The position numbers and the translations under genes are program-made. A DNA stretch of 64,000 bases, taken from Paracoccus sphaerophysae. Its GTDB lineage: Bacteria; Pseudomonadota; Alphaproteobacteria; Rhodobacterales; Rhodobacteraceae. This document shows, in pieces, positions 26,916 to 38,281 of this stretch; within the stretch, counting starts at the first letter, position 1, and the number at the start of each line of letters is the position of its first letter. The DNA lies in NCBI RefSeq assembly GCF_000763805.1, contig NZ_JRKS01000009.1, positions 1 to 64,000 on the forward strand. The letters run 5' to 3'. The notes below the pieces were generated by a model. It saw only the letters and a list, made by a program, of their open reading frames with translations. It was not told the origin of the DNA and searched no databases.

Positions 26916-26991
26916 GCCCTAGCCCTTGGGAATCCGCGGCTTACCGCCGCTCAGCTGCCTCGGTGCCTCGACCATCCGCCCCCTCTAACGA

Positions 26992-27021
26992 AATGACCCC
27001 GCCGTTTCCGGCGGGGTCATT
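26992..27021 (-). terminator. Terminator after rplP
   Basis: A 12-bp perfect stem (AATGACCCCGCC and its complement) with loop GGAAAC on the minus strand, 19 bp after the rplP stop, followed by a short T-rich TCGTTAG. It splits the S10/spc cluster into two transcripts. Confidence 0.82.
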
Positions 27022-27040
27022 GTGGCAGGCGGCGCGAGAT

Positions 27041-27454
27041 TTACCAATCTTCGCGATGCACGATCCGGGTCAGCACCGGCAGCTTCTGCGCGCCAAGGCG
27101 AAGGGCCTCGCGGGCAATGTCGTCCTCGACGCCGTCGATCTCGAACATGATCCGGCCGGGATGGACGCGGGCGGCCCAGAAATCGACCGAGCCCTTGCCT
27201 TTACCCATCCGCACTTCGGTAGGCTTGGACGAGACCGGAACGTCCGGGAAAATCCGGATCCAGACCCGGCCCTGACGCTTCATGTGGCGGGTGATCGCGC
27301 GGCGGGCCGCCTCGATCTGGCGCGCGGTGACGCGCTCGGGTTCGGTCGCCTTCAGGGCGTACGAGCCGAAGTTCAGGTTGAACCCGCCCTTCGCCTCGCC
27401 GTGGATGCGGCCCTTGTGCTGTTTGCGGAACTTGGTCCGTTTTGGTTGCAGCAT
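27041..27454 (-). CDS. rplP: 50S ribosomal protein L16
   Basis: A 137-residue L16 near the peptidyl transferase and A site: [19 protein letters not shown], then [20 protein letters not shown] and [20 protein letters not shown]. The Arg in the RIHG/RVHPGR region is the kind hydroxylated by YcfD-type enzymes. It is the last gene of the rpsJ transcript, with a hairpin directly after. Confidence 0.98.
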   Translation of the reverse strand: MLQPKRTKFRKQHKGRIHGEAKGGFNLNFGSYALKATEPERVTARQIEAARRAITRHMKRQGRVWIRIFPDVPVSSKPTEVRMGKGKGSVDFWAARVHPGRIMFEIDGVEDDIAREALRLGAQKLPVLTRIVHREDW

Positions 27455-27467
27455 TCTTCCTTACTCC

Positions 27468-28193
27468 TCAGCGCGCGTGGCGATCGTCGCGATCGCGGCG
27501 CGGACCGCGAGGCGACGGACCTTCCTGGGCCTCGACGGCCTTGCGGTCCCGCGCCTGCGGGTCGTGTTCCATGATCTCGCCCTTGAAGATCCACACCTTG
27601 ACGCCGATGATCCCATACGGGGTCGAGGCCTCCGACAGCGCATAGTCGATGTCGGCGCGCAGGGTGTGCAGCGGCACCCGGCCCTCGCGGTACCATTCGG
27701 TCCGGGCGATCTCGGCGCCGCCCAGGCGGCCGGCGACGTTCACGCGGATCCCCAGCGCACCCATCCGCATCGCGTTCTGCACCGCGCGCTTCATGGCGCG
27801 GCGGAACGAGACCCGGCGTTCCAGCTGCTGGGCGATGGATTCAGCGACCAGCTGGGCGTCCAGCTCGGGCTTGCGGACCTCGACGATGTTGAGGTGCAGT
27901 TCCGAGTCGGTGAAGTTTGCCAGCTTCTTGCGCAGCGTCTCGATGTCGGCGCCCTTGCGGCCGATGATGACGCCCGGGCGGGCGGCATGGATCGTCACCC
28001 GGCACTTCTTGTGCGGACGCTCGATGATGACGCGGCTGACGCCGGCCTGCTTGGCTTCCTCGTGGATGAACTCGCGGATCTTGAGATCCTCGAGCAGCAG
28101 GTTGCCGTAGTCCTTGCTGTCGGCGAACCAGCGGCTGTCCCAGGTCCGGTTGACCTGCAGGCGCATCCCGATGGGGTTGACCTTCTGACCCAT
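27468..28193 (-). CDS. rpsC: 30S ribosomal protein S3
   Basis: A 241-residue S3: [19 protein letters not shown], the KH-domain [15 protein letters not shown], and C-terminal [20 protein letters not shown] with [11 protein letters not shown]. It lines the mRNA entry channel. The tail ([19 protein letters not shown]) is charged and variable. Its ATG overlaps the rplV stop by one base. Confidence 0.98.
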   Translation of the reverse strand: MGQKVNPIGMRLQVNRTWDSRWFADSKDYGNLLLEDLKIREFIHEEAKQAGVSRVIIERPHKKCRVTIHAARPGVIIGRKGADIETLRKKLANFTDSELHLNIVEVRKPELDAQLVAESIAQQLERRVSFRRAMKRAVQNAMRMGALGIRVNVAGRLGGAEIARTEWYREGRVPLHTLRADIDYALSEASTPYGIIGVKVWIFKGEIMEHDPQARDRKAVEAQEGPSPRGPRRDRDDRHAR

Positions 28194-28675
28194 TACGCGA
28201 GCTCCTCGGCAGCGGCTTCGGGGGTGGTGGTGGCTTCCGCCTGACGGTTCGAGGCCGTGCGCTTCTGCGTCCGGGCCGCCTTCTTGGCAGCCTCGGCGGC
28301 AGCGACGTCGATCTCGCGCACCGTGATGGTGATTTCCGAGAACGGCTTCATGATCTTGCCGAACCGGCCACGCGCCCGCGGCCGGCCGCGCTTCAACACC
28401 ATGTTCTTGCCGACCCAGGCTTCGGCCACGATCAGGCTGTCCACGTCCAGGTTGTGGTTGTTTTCAGCGTTGGCGATCGCGGACTGCAGGCATTTCTTGA
28501 CGTCGCCGGCGATGCGGCGCTTGGAGAAAGTCAGGTCGGCCAGGGCCTTGTCCACCTTCTTGCCGCGGATCATCGCGGCCACCAGGTTCAGCTTCTGCGG
28601 CGACGTGCGAAGCATCTTGGTCTTCGCCATCGCCTCGTTGTCCGCCACGCGGCGCGGATTTTGTTCCTTACCCAT
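28193..28675 (-). CDS. rplV: 50S ribosomal protein L22 with a C-terminal extension
   Basis: A 160-residue L22, about 50 longer than the E. coli protein. The core ([51 protein letters not shown]) lines the exit tunnel. A short N-terminal extension [18 protein letters not shown] is usual in rhodobacters. The last roughly 35 residues are an Ala/Thr/Glu-rich tail ([15 protein letters not shown]). The gap to rpsS is 5 bp. Confidence 0.97.
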   Translation of the reverse strand: MGKEQNPRRVADNEAMAKTKMLRTSPQKLNLVAAMIRGKKVDKALADLTFSKRRIAGDVKKCLQSAIANAENNHNLDVDSLIVAEAWVGKNMVLKRGRPRARGRFGKIMKPFSEITITVREIDVAAAEAAKKAARTQKRTASNRQAEATTTPEAAAEELA

Positions 28676-28680
28676 GACGA

Positions 28681-28959
28681 TTACTTCCTTTTCGCTTTCT
28701 TGTCGGCCGCGTGACCGTAATAGGTCCGGGTCGGCGAGTACTCACCGAACTTCTGGCCGATCATTTCCTCGGTCACGTTGACCGGAATGTGCTTCTGCCC
28801 GTTATAGACGCCGAAGGTCAGGCCGACGAACTGCGGCAGGATGGTCGAGCGGCGCGACCAGATCTTGATGACGTCCGAGCGACCCGAGTCGCGTGCCTTT
28901 TCGGCCTTTTTCAGGACGTAGGCGTCGACGAAGGGGCCCTTCCAGATAGAACGTGCCAT
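28681..28959 (-). CDS. rpsS: 30S ribosomal protein S19
   Basis: A 92-residue S19: [40 protein letters not shown] and [20 protein letters not shown]. It forms the head contact with S13. The gap to rplB is 3 bp. Confidence 0.98.
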   Translation of the reverse strand: MARSIWKGPFVDAYVLKKAEKARDSGRSDVIKIWSRRSTILPQFVGLTFGVYNGQKHIPVNVTEEMIGQKFGEYSPTRTYYGHAADKKAKRK

Positions 28960-28962
28960 GGA

Positions 28963-29802
28963 TTAACGCCCCTTTTTCTTGGCGTGGCGCGACCGCAGGA
29001 TGTACTTGTCGGTCGACTTGTTGGAACGGGTGCGCTTGCCCTTGGTCGGCTTGCCCCACGGCGTCACCGGGTGACGGCCGCCCGAGGTCCGGCCCTCGCC
29101 ACCGCCATGCGGGTGGTCGATCGGGTTCATCGCGACGCCGCGGACGGTCGGGCGGACGCCCATGTGCCGCTTGCGCCCGGCCTTGCCGAGGTTCTGGTTC
29201 GAGTGGTCGGGGTTCGACACCGCGCCGATGGTCGCCATGCATTCCTGGCGGACCAGACGCAGCTCGCCCGAGGACAGGCGGATCTGCGCGTAGCCGCCGT
29301 CACGGCCGACGAACTGCGCGTAGGTGCCGGCCGAACGGGCCAGCTGGCCGCCCTTGCCGGGCTTCAGCTCGACGTTGTGGACAATCGTGCCGATCGGCAT
29401 GCCCGAGAACGGCATCGCGTTGCCCGGCTTGATGTCGGCCTTCTGCGAGGCGACGACCTTGTCGCCGACCGCCAGACGCTGCGGCGCCAGGATATAGGCC
29501 TGCTCGCCGTCCTCGTATTTCACCAGCGCGATGAAGGCGGTGCGGTTGGGATCGTATTCGATCCGCTCGACCGTCGCCGGCACGTCGAACTTGGTGCGGC
29601 GGAAATCGACGATGCGGTAAAGCCGCTTGGCTCCGCCGCCCTTGTGCCACATCGTGATCCGTCCGGTGTTGTTCCGTCCGCCCGTCTTGGTCAGACCCAC
29701 GGTGAGGGTCTTGACGGGGCGGCCTTTCCAAAGCTCCGAACGGTCGATCAGTACCAGCCCGCGCTGGCCAGGCGTCGTCGGTTTGTACGACTTGAGTGCC
29801 AT
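28963..29802 (-). CDS. rplB: 50S ribosomal protein L2
   Basis: A 279-residue L2 essential for subunit joining and peptidyl transferase: [20 protein letters not shown], the RNA-binding core, and [20 protein letters not shown] with the conserved His, then [16 protein letters not shown]. The start at 29802 gives the standard N-terminus; in-frame codons to 29832 lack support. Confidence 0.98.
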   Translation of the reverse strand: MALKSYKPTTPGQRGLVLIDRSELWKGRPVKTLTVGLTKTGGRNNTGRITMWHKGGGAKRLYRIVDFRRTKFDVPATVERIEYDPNRTAFIALVKYEDGEQAYILAPQRLAVGDKVVASQKADIKPGNAMPFSGMPIGTIVHNVELKPGKGGQLARSAGTYAQFVGRDGGYAQIRLSSGELRLVRQECMATIGAVSNPDHSNQNLGKAGRKRHMGVRPTVRGVAMNPIDHPHGGGEGRTSGGRHPVTPWGKPTKGKRTRSNKSTDKYILRSRHAKKKGR

Positions 29803-29893
29803 GGTTTCTGTCTTCCGTTTGCCTTGGACCAAAGGTCCGTTTCAGTCGAATTGCCGAAGGGCGGGCCCGTCGCCGGGACCGCCCCCCTTGGGA

Positions 29894-30193
29894 TCAGAGG
29901 CCGGTGTTGACGTCGATGCTGTTGCCAGCCTCGAGCATCACATAGGCCTTCTTGACGTCCGAGCGGAGGCCGGGGCGGCCGCGGAAACGCTTGACCTTGC
30001 CCTTGGTCACGACGGTGTTCACCGCCTTGACCTTGACGTTGAACAGCGCCTCGACAGCCGCCTTGATTTCCGGCTTGCTGGCCGACTTCGCCACCTCGAA
30101 GGTCACGGCATTGGACAGTTCGCCCGCCATCGTGGCCTTTTCGGTGATGATCGGCTTGCGGATCACGTCGTAATGTTCAGGTTTCGCGCTCAT
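29894..30193 (-). CDS. rplW: 50S ribosomal protein L23
   Basis: A 99-residue L23: [20 protein letters not shown], then [20 protein letters not shown] and [16 protein letters not shown]. It forms the exit-tunnel docking site for trigger factor and SRP. It starts one base after the rplD stop; 91 bp separate it from rplB. Confidence 0.97.
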   Translation of the reverse strand: MSAKPEHYDVIRKPIITEKATMAGELSNAVTFEVAKSASKPEIKAAVEALFNVKVKAVNTVVTKGKVKRFRGRPGLRSDVKKAYVMLEAGNSIDVNTGL

Positions 30194-30194
30194 C

Positions 30195-30824
30195 TCATGC
30201 ACCTTTGCCCAGGCGGGCTTCCAGAGCCTCGACACCAGCGCGCGTGATCACCAGGGTGTCGCGCTTGAGGATGTCATAGACGTTGGCGCCCATCGAGGGC
30301 AGGACATCCACGCCGTCCAGGTTGCGGGCGGCACGGGCGAAGTTCTCGTTCACCTCGGCCCCGTCGATCACCAGCACCCGCTTCCAGCCGTTTTCCTTGA
30401 CCGCCTTGGCGACCGCCGAGGTCTTGGCTTCGGCCAGGTCCAGGCTGTCCAGGATCACCAGCTTGCCGCGCGAGGCTTTCGCCGACAGGGCGTGGCGCAG
30501 GCCCAGAGCGCGGACCTTCTTGGGCAGATCGAAGGCGTGCGACCGCGGGGTCGGGCCCTTGTAGACGCCGCCCTTGCGGAAGATCGGCGCCTTGCGGGAC
30601 CCGTGGCGTGCGCCGCCGGTGCCCTTCTGACGATAGATCTTCTTGGTCGAATAGCTGACGTCGGACTTGCCCAGCGTCGCGTGGGTGCCCTGTTGCGCCT
30701 TGGCGCGCTGCCAGCGGACCACGCGGTGCAGGATGTCCGCCCGCGGCTCGAGGCCGAAGATGTCGTCGGCCAGCTCGATGTCCCCGGCCTTGCCGGAGGC
30801 GAGCGAGATCACGTCGAGTTTCAT
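30195..30824 (-). CDS. rplD: 50S ribosomal protein L4
   Basis: A 209-residue L4: [20 protein letters not shown] is the tunnel-constriction loop, followed by [20 protein letters not shown]. In gammaproteobacteria L4 represses its own S10 operon through the leader; whether that applies here is unknown, although the leader holds an attenuator-like hairpin. It overlaps rplC by 4 bases (ATGA). Confidence 0.98.
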   Translation of the reverse strand: MKLDVISLASGKAGDIELADDIFGLEPRADILHRVVRWQRAKAQQGTHATLGKSDVSYSTKKIYRQKGTGGARHGSRKAPIFRKGGVYKGPTPRSHAFDLPKKVRALGLRHALSAKASRGKLVILDSLDLAEAKTSAVAKAVKENGWKRVLVIDGAEVNENFARAARNLDGVDVLPSMGANVYDILKRDTLVITRAGVEALEARLGKGA

Positions 30825-31708
30825 TTGCTCTCGTCTCCTTCGGGGGCTTCGGGGGCGGCGTCGGCGTTCGGATCGGCCGCGGCCTTGTCGGCCTCGATCG
30901 ACGCGGCAGCCTCGGCCAGCGCGGCTTCCTGCGCGGCGGCTTCGGCTTCGGCCGCGGCGAGACGCGCGGCTTCTTCCTCGGCGGCGGCCGCGGCGGCGGC
31001 TTCCTCGGCCAGGCGCTTGGCTTCACGCTCGGCCGAGCGCAGCGCGGCCGGATAAATGGTCGCGTCGGACATCGGCTTCTTCACCGCGTCCTTGATCGTG
31101 ACCCAGCCGCCCTTCGAGCCCGGCACCGAACCCTTGACCATGATCAGGCCACGGTCGGCGTCGGTCTTGACGATCTGCAGGTTCTGGGTGGTGACGCGCA
31201 CCGCACCCATGTGGCCGGCCATCTTCTTGCCCTTGAACACCTTGCCGGGGTCCTGGCACTGGCCGGTCGAGCCGTGCGAGCGGTGGCTGATCGACACGCC
31301 GTGCGAGGCGCGCAGACCGCCGAAGTTGTGCCGCTTCATCGCACCCGCGAAGCCCTTACCGATCGAGGTGCCCGCGATGTCCACGAACTGACCGGCAAAG
31401 TAATGGGCGGCGATGATTTCTTCGCCGACCGGGATGAGGTTTTCCTCGGCGACGCGGAACTCGACGATCTTCTTCTTCGGGGCCACGTTCGCCTTGGCGA
31501 AATGGCCACGCATCGGCGCCGACACGCGCTTGGCCTTGGCCTCGCCCGCGCCCAGTTGGACGGCGACGTAGCCGTCGGTCTCATTGGTGCGCTGCGCGAC
31601 GACCTGGAGGTTGTCGAGTTGCAGCACGGTCACCGGCACCTGCCGTCCGTCCTCGAGGAACAGACGGGTCATGCCCAGTTTCTTGGCGATAACACCAGTA
31701 CGCAGCAT
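30821..31708 (-). CDS. rplC: 50S ribosomal protein L3 with a long Ala/Glu-rich C-terminal tail
   Basis: A 295-residue protein. Residues 1 to about 222 are a normal L3 ([20 protein letters not shown], the loop around [20 protein letters not shown] with the methylated-Gln position, and [16 protein letters not shown]). The last roughly 72 residues are almost only Ala, Glu, Arg, Asp and Lys ([20 protein letters not shown]), predicted as a single charged helix ending in an acidic tail. E. coli L3 has about 209 residues. Similar tails occur in rhodobacterial L3; the function is unknown. Confidence 0.97.
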   Translation of the reverse strand: MLRTGVIAKKLGMTRLFLEDGRQVPVTVLQLDNLQVVAQRTNETDGYVAVQLGAGEAKAKRVSAPMRGHFAKANVAPKKKIVEFRVAEENLIPVGEEIIAAHYFAGQFVDIAGTSIGKGFAGAMKRHNFGGLRASHGVSISHRSHGSTGQCQDPGKVFKGKKMAGHMGAVRVTTQNLQIVKTDADRGLIMVKGSVPGSKGGWVTIKDAVKKPMSDATIYPAALRSAEREAKRLAEEAAAAAAAEEEAARLAAAEAEAAAQEAALAEAAASIEADKAAADPNADAAPEAPEGDESK

Positions 31709-31718
31709 GGTCGCCCCC

Positions 31719-32027
31719 TCAGACCTTGATCTCGACGTCCACGCCGGCGGCGAGGTCGAGCTTCATCAGGGCGTCCACGGTCTGCGGGGTCGGATCGACG
31801 ATGTCCAGCAGGCGCTTGTGGGTCCGGATCTCCCACTGGTCGCGGGATTTCTTGTCGATGTGCGGGCCGCGCAGAACGGTGAATTTCTCGATCTTGTTCG
31901 GCAGCGGGATCGGGCCGCGGACCTGAGCGCCGGTGCGCTTGGCGGTGTTGACGATCTCGGCGGTGCTGGCGTCCAGCACGCGATAGTCGAACGCCTTGAG
32001 CCGGATACGGATGGTCTGGCTTTGCAT
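31719..32027 (-). CDS. rpsJ: 30S ribosomal protein S10
   Basis: A 102-residue S10/Nus[21 protein letters not shown], then [20 protein letters not shown] and [20 protein letters not shown]. It acts in the ribosome and in NusB-dependent antitermination. The ATG at 32027 is chosen over a TTG one codon earlier. It heads the S10 unit behind a leader with its own promoter and hairpin. Confidence 0.98.
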   Translation of the reverse strand: MQSQTIRIRLKAFDYRVLDASTAEIVNTAKRTGAQVRGPIPLPNKIEKFTVLRGPHIDKKSRDQWEIRTHKRLLDIVDPTPQTVDALMKLDLAAGVDVEIKV

Positions 32028-32104
32028 CAAAGCATCCCTCTTTCGGGGATTTCAGTCGAGAGGCTGACCACGCACCACGCGGGGCCAGCATCGGACCTGG
32101 CAGT

Positions 32105-32142
32105 ATAAAAACCGCAAGGCCGCCCCCTTGGCGGGCGGCCTT
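32105..32142 (-). promoter_or_regulatory. Attenuator-like hairpin in the rpsJ leader
   Basis: Between the predicted S10 promoter and rpsJ, the minus strand has a 10-bp perfect stem (CAAGGCCGCC/GGCGGCCTTG), three bases, then TTTTTATACTG. It could terminate early transcripts of the S10 operon (attenuation) or simply end mazEF transcripts. A TATACT box lies in the T-run. Which role holds cannot be decided from sequence. Confidence 0.6.
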
Positions 32143-32183
32143 GGCGGGCGCTGTCGATTCGGTATCAGCGACGGCGATGGGGG

Positions 32184-32212
32184 CTTATGGCGGGCGGGCG
32201 GCGGGGTGTCAA
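32184..32212 (-). promoter_or_regulatory. Predicted S10 operon promoter, -35 overlapping the mazF stop codon
   Basis: Minus-strand TTGACA (32212-32207), a 17-base spacer and CATAAG (32189-32184). The TGA of the toxin gene lies inside TTGACA. The promoter precedes rpsJ by about 155 bp. Confidence 0.65.
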
Positions 32213-32544
32213 CCACCGATCAGGGCGCGAGCCTTTGCCCTGATTTCGGCCAGAGCCGTGCCCGTCACCCTGCCCTTCCGCTCAGCCGCACGGGCCTTCC
32301 AATCGACGGACTTGACCTGATCGGCCAGGGCGACGCTGCCGCGATCATCCCCCAGCGCGACCTCGAAGGGATAGCCCTTGGCACGCGTCGTCAGCGGACA
32401 GCACAGCATCAGGCCGTGGCGGTTATAACTGGCCGGGGTAAGGACGACGGCAGGCCGATGGCCGGCCTGCTCATGCCCCGCTTGCGGCGAGAACTGAAGC
32501 CAGACGATATCCCCGGCGTCGAGGACCGGGTCAGAAGGTTTCAA
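32209..32544 (-). CDS. MazF/PemK-type endoribonuclease toxin
   Basis: A 111-residue SH3-like toxin: DAGDIVWLQFSPQAGHEQAG, then HRPAVVLTPASYNRHGLMLC and TTRAKGYPFEVAL, with LADQVKSVDWKAR near the end. The Arg after AGH and the Thr in CPLTTRAKGYP are the usual catalytic positions of MazF mRNA interferases. The start is a TTG at 32544, overlapping the antitoxin gene by 14 bp; no ATG is available. It sits with its antitoxin between tuf and rpsJ, a place where housekeeping genes are normally contiguous. Confidence 0.85.
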   Translation of the reverse strand: MKPSDPVLDAGDIVWLQFSPQAGHEQAGHRPAVVLTPASYNRHGLMLCCPLTTRAKGYPFEVALGDDRGSVALADQVKSVDWKARAAERKGRVTGTALAEIRAKARALIGG

Positions 32545-32776
32545 GACCGACCGCCTCGCCCAGGTCCACGGCGTCGTGGCGATTATGTTCGGTGATCTGG
32601 CCGAGCAGTTCGGACAGGTCATATTCGGCTGACCGGACCACCGGCTCGATAATCAGTCGGCCTGCTTCTTCGCGCAGTTGCACAGGCTGATCGACCATCA
32701 GCCCGGCGGCATCCATCAGGGCGGCGGGAATCCGCACCGCGGCGCTGTTCCCCCATTTCTTGACCATGATCTGCAT
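32531..32776 (-). CDS. MazE-type antitoxin (AbrB-fold)
   Basis: An 81-residue antitoxin. MQIMVKKWGNSAAVRIPAAL is the AbrB/MazE DNA-binding swapped hairpin, followed by AGLMVDQPVQLREEAGRLII; the acidic C-terminus (YDLSELLGQITEHNRHDAVD) should wrap the toxin. It starts at ATG 32776 with GGAG eight bases upstream. A perfect palindrome just upstream, over the -10 box, is the likely autoregulatory operator. Confidence 0.87.
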   Translation of the reverse strand: MQIMVKKWGNSAAVRIPAALMDAAGLMVDQPVQLREEAGRLIIEPVVRSAEYDLSELLGQITEHNRHDAVDLGEAVGLETF

Positions 32777-32789
32777 GCGCGGCTCCGTT

Positions 32790-32827
32790 TCTACAATGTA
32801 GATACACCCAACGCCGCACGATTGCAA
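32790..32827 (-). promoter_or_regulatory. mazEF promoter with palindromic operator
   Basis: Minus-strand TTGCAA (32827-32822), 17-base spacer and TATCTA (32804-32799). The perfect inverted repeat TCTACAATGTAGA (32790-32802) overlaps the -10 and start site, as expected for repression by the MazE-MazF complex. Confidence 0.72.
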
Positions 32828-32843
32828 TCCCTTTGGCACCAAG

Positions 32844-32871
32844 AAAAAAGCCCGCCCCTTCCGGGACGGGC
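32844..32871 (-). terminator. Terminator after tuf copy 1
   Basis: Minus-strand GCCCGTCCC-GGAA-GGGGCGGGC followed by TTTTTT, 46 bp after the tuf stop. The same terminator follows tuf copy 2, and the repeat shared by both loci ends at its T-run. Confidence 0.92.
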
Positions 32872-32916
32872 CTTCAGCCTAATGCGCTGGCGAGGGTCGC
32901 CCCCCGCCCGCTCACC

Positions 32917-34092
32917 TCAAGCCAGGATCTTCGACACCACGCCGGCGCCGACGGTGCGGCCGCCTTCGCGAATGGCGAAGCGCAGCTTCTCTTCCATCGC
33001 GATCGGCGCGATCAGCTCGACCTCGAACTTCAGGTTGTCGCCCGGCATCACCATCTCGGTGCCTTCCGGCAGCTTGACGGTCCCGGTCACGTCCGTGGTC
33101 CGGAAGTAGAACTGCGGGCGGTAGTTCGCGAAGAACGGCGTGTGGCGGCCGCCCTCTTCCTTGGTCAGGATATAGGCCTCGGCCTCGAACTTGGTGTGCG
33201 GCTTCACCGAGCCGGGCTTGCACAGCACCTGGCCACGCTCGACACCGTCACGGTCCACGCCGCGCAGCAGCGCGCCGATGTTGTCGCCCGCCTCGCCGCG
33301 GTCCAGCAGCTTGCGGAACATCTCGACGCCCGTGCAGGTCGTCTTCTTGGTGTCGCGGATGCCCACGATCTCAAGCTCGTCGCCCACGTTCACCGCGCCA
33401 CGCTCGATCCGGCCCGTCACAACCGTGCCACGGCCCGAGATCGAGAACACGTCCTCGATCGGCATCAGGAACGGCTGGTCGATGGCCCGCTCGGGCGTCG
33501 GGATGTACTCGTCGACCGCGGCGATCAGGGCGCGGATCGAGTTCTCGCCGATCTCGGGATCGCGGCCCTCCATGGCAGCCAGGGCCGAGCCCTTGATGAT
33601 CGGGATGTCGTCGCCGGGATAGTCGTAGGACGACAGAAGCTCGCGCACTTCCATCTCGACCAGTTCCAGCAGCTCCTCGTCATCCACCTGGTCGACCTTG
33701 TTCAGGTAGACGACCATGTAGGGGATGCCGACCTGGCGGCCCAGCAGGATGTGTTCGCGGGTCTGCGGCATCGGGCCGTCGGCGGCGTTCACCACGAGGA
33801 TCGCGCCGTCCATCTGCGCCGCGCCGGTGATCATGTTCTTCACGTAGTCGGCGTGGCCGGGGCAGTCGACATGCGCATAGTGGCGCTTGTCCGATTCGTA
33901 TTCCACGTGCGCCGTCGAGATGGTGATCCCGCGGGCCTTTTCCTCGGGCGCGCCGTCGATCTGGTCGTAGGCCTTGAATTCACCGAAATACTTGGTGATC
34001 GCAGCCGTCAGCGTCGTCTTGCCGTGGTCAACGTGACCGATCGTCCCGATGTTGACGTGCGGTTTCGTCCGTTCGAATTTTGCCTTTGCCAT
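32917..34092 (-). CDS. tuf: Elongation factor Tu (copy 1, str operon)
   Basis: A 391-residue EF-Tu. G1 [11 protein letters not shown], effector [14 protein letters not shown]3 DCPGHADY, G4 NKVDQVDD and a G5 SAL are all present, followed by the two beta-barrel domains ending [14 protein letters not shown]. It delivers aminoacyl-tRNA to the ribosome. It is the last gene of rpsL-rpsG-fusA-tuf, with AAAAGGAGC before the ATG. The sequence from the start codon through the terminator is identical to the copy at 59751-60926. Confidence 0.99.
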   Translation of the reverse strand: MAKAKFERTKPHVNIGTIGHVDHGKTTLTAAITKYFGEFKAYDQIDGAPEEKARGITISTAHVEYESDKRHYAHVDCPGHADYVKNMITGAAQMDGAILVVNAADGPMPQTREHILLGRQVGIPYMVVYLNKVDQVDDEELLELVEMEVRELLSSYDYPGDDIPIIKGSALAAMEGRDPEIGENSIRALIAAVDEYIPTPERAIDQPFLMPIEDVFSISGRGTVVTGRIERGAVNVGDELEIVGIRDTKKTTCTGVEMFRKLLDRGEAGDNIGALLRGVDRDGVERGQVLCKPGSVKPHTKFEAEAYILTKEEGGRHTPFFANYRPQFYFRTTDVTGTVKLPEGTEMVMPGDNLKFEVELIAPIAMEEKLRFAIREGGRTVGAGVVSKILA

Positions 34093-34114
34093 TGCAAAGC
34101 TCCTTTTCAGTGAC

Positions 34115-34171
34115 GGTGCGTGAGATCACGCACCCTACGGGGAGGGCAGGGTGCGGGGCTGGCCCCGCACC
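34115..34171 (-). repeat. Two perfect hairpins in the fusA-tuf gap
   Basis: GGTGCGTGA/TCACGCACC (34115-34134) and GGTGCGGGGC/GCCCCGCACC (34150-34171) stand in tandem in the 82-bp gap, without T-runs. They may be processing or stabilising structures for tuf mRNA, or partial terminators. They are absent upstream of tuf copy 2. Confidence 0.6.
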
Positions 34172-34174
34172 GCC

Positions 34175-36298
<2,124 letters not shown>

Positions 36299-36307
36299 GA
36301 TGGCTCC

Positions 36308-36781
<474 letters not shown>

Positions 36782-36789
36782 TCAAACCC

Positions 36790-37161
36790 TCACTTCGGAC
36801 GCTTGGCGCCGTATTTCGAACGACGCTGACGACGGTCTTTGACACCCTGGGTGTCCAGGACGCCGCGCAGGATGTGGTAACGCACACCCGGAAGGTCCTT
36901 CACCCGGCCGCCACGGATCAGCACGACGCTGTGTTCCTGGAGGTTGTGCTTTTCACCCGGAATATAGCTGATGACCTCGAAACCGTTGGTCAGGCGCACC
37001 TTGGCGACCTTCCGCATGGCCGAGTTCGGCTTCTTCGGGGTGGTGGTATAGACGCGCGTGCAGACGCCGCGCTTCTGAGGGTTTCCTTGCAGGTGCTGCG
37101 ACTTGGAGCGCTGCACCTTCGGCTGCCGCGGATTGCGGATCAGCTGCTGGATCGTCGGCAT
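36790..37161 (-). CDS. rpsL: 30S ribosomal protein S12
   Basis: A 123-residue S12 at the decoding centre: [39 protein letters not shown] and [19 protein letters not shown]. Lysines equivalent to E. coli K43 and K88 are wild type, so no streptomycin-resistance change is seen. It heads the str operon about 200 bp after a predicted promoter. Confidence 0.98.
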   Translation of the reverse strand: MPTIQQLIRNPRQPKVQRSKSQHLQGNPQKRGVCTRVYTTTPKKPNSAMRKVAKVRLTNGFEVISYIPGEKHNLQEHSVVLIRGGRVKDLPGVRYHILRGVLDTQGVKDRRQRRSKYGAKRPK

Positions 37162-37373
37162 TCGGTTCCCCGTCCTGCGTTTGCGATACTCGCGCCCGGG
37201 CATGGCGCGCCACTTCTCGACAGCGGTTCGCGCCCATCGCGAAACGCCAAACCCATCCGACCCCCTTGGCAGAGGATGGACGGGTGGATTTCCAGAGGAT
37301 CGGGGCTGGTTCGGCCCGGATCGTGACCATCAAAGAGGTTCTGGTCCCCGGCGCTTTCGCGTCAGGTCCGCGG

Positions 37374-37402
37374 CCTATACGGAGAATCGTCCCCCGAGTC
37401 AA
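37374..37402 (-). promoter_or_regulatory. Predicted str operon promoter
   Basis: Minus-strand TTGACT (37402-37397), 17-base spacer, TATAGG (37379-37374), leaving a leader of about 205 bases before rpsL. Confidence 0.65.
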
Positions 37403-37432
37403 CGGCAGCAGGGGGCCGGCCCGGCGTCGCGC

Positions 37433-38281
37433 TCAACGCCCCCACTTGGGCCGGTCCGCCCCCGGCAGCGCCGCCGTCCGCGCGGCGGCGTCCAGTGCCG
37501 CGAGGTCGATGCCGAAGCGCCGTTTGAGGATCGGGGCGAGGTCTGCCGGCGGATCGGTCCACGGGTAATTCGGCCCCAGCGCGCCGGAGTCGTTGTCGTG
37601 ATGGACCGCGCGGACGAACATCGGGCGGTCGTTCACGGCGATCCCGTTCATGTGGCTGCCGATGCGCCAGTGTTCGAAGTCGATGCAGGTTTCCGGCGCC
37701 TCGGGCGGCTGCCAGACGACCAGCGCCACGCCGGTCACATAGACATGCCGCGGCAGGGCCTCGACCCCGGTTTCGGTCGCCCTCAGGATGATGCCCTTCA
37801 TGTAGTCGCAATAGGAGCGGCCGTCGCGGCGCAGCATCGGCATCGCCAGCCGCAGGTCGCGCCGGGCGCGCTGGACGAAATCGACGGCCAGCCCGTCGTC
37901 GTCATCATGCTTGAACTGCCCGACCCAGGCCGCGCCGGGATCGATATGGGGCCGGATCGCGGCCGCGCAGGCGGCGCGGTGGTGCTCCATCGGCGGCACC
38001 AGTTCGACGCGGATCTGGGGGTGCGCGGCCGACAGGGCGTGCAGCCGGTCCAGCCAGGGGGACGGCAGGTCCGGGCCGGTCATCACCACCATCGTAAAGT
38101 CCGGGTCGGTCTGCGCCGTCAGGCCGGGCAGCGTCACGGCCTGGAACCAGTCCCAGCGGCGTTTCAGCCGCGCCGGGTCATAAAGGAACGCCCGGCGCTC
38201 GGCGAGGCTTTGGTGTTCGACCTGAAAGCCGCGCCCGCCCAGATAGGAAAACCGGCAGAGGCCTAGCAGCTGCGCGCGCAT
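37433..38281 (-). CDS. Putative rhamnosyltransferase-family glycosyltransferase
   Basis: A 282-residue protein. The N-terminus MRAQLLGLCRFSYLGGRGFQ, LTAQTDPDFTMVVMTGPDLP, and the acidic cluster FKHDDDDGLAVDFV (a DXD-like metal site) match the putative rhamnosyl transferase domain. No signal or membrane helix is seen, so it is probably cytosolic. Its ATG overlaps the EamA gene stop (ATGA, 38278-38281). Both genes sit between rpoC and rpsL. The acceptor is unknown. Confidence 0.72.
   Translation of the reverse strand: MRAQLLGLCRFSYLGGRGFQVEHQSLAERRAFLYDPARLKRRWDWFQAVTLPGLTAQTDPDFTMVVMTGPDLPSPWLDRLHALSAAHPQIRVELVPPMEHHRAACAAAIRPHIDPGAAWVGQFKHDDDDGLAVDFVQRARRDLRLAMPMLRRDGRSYCDYMKGIILRATETGVEALPRHVYVTGVALVVWQPPEAPETCIDFEHWRIGSHMNGIAVNDRPMFVRAVHHDNDSGALGPNYPWTDPPADLAPILKRRFGIDLAALDAAARTAALPGADRPKWGR

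Noticed and set aside
26701-26922. Plus-strand frame of 73 codons in the rplP-rpmC gap
   Set aside because: It lies opposite the DUF1801-like frame, has no ribosome site and resembles nothing; the minus-strand reading has recognisable residues.
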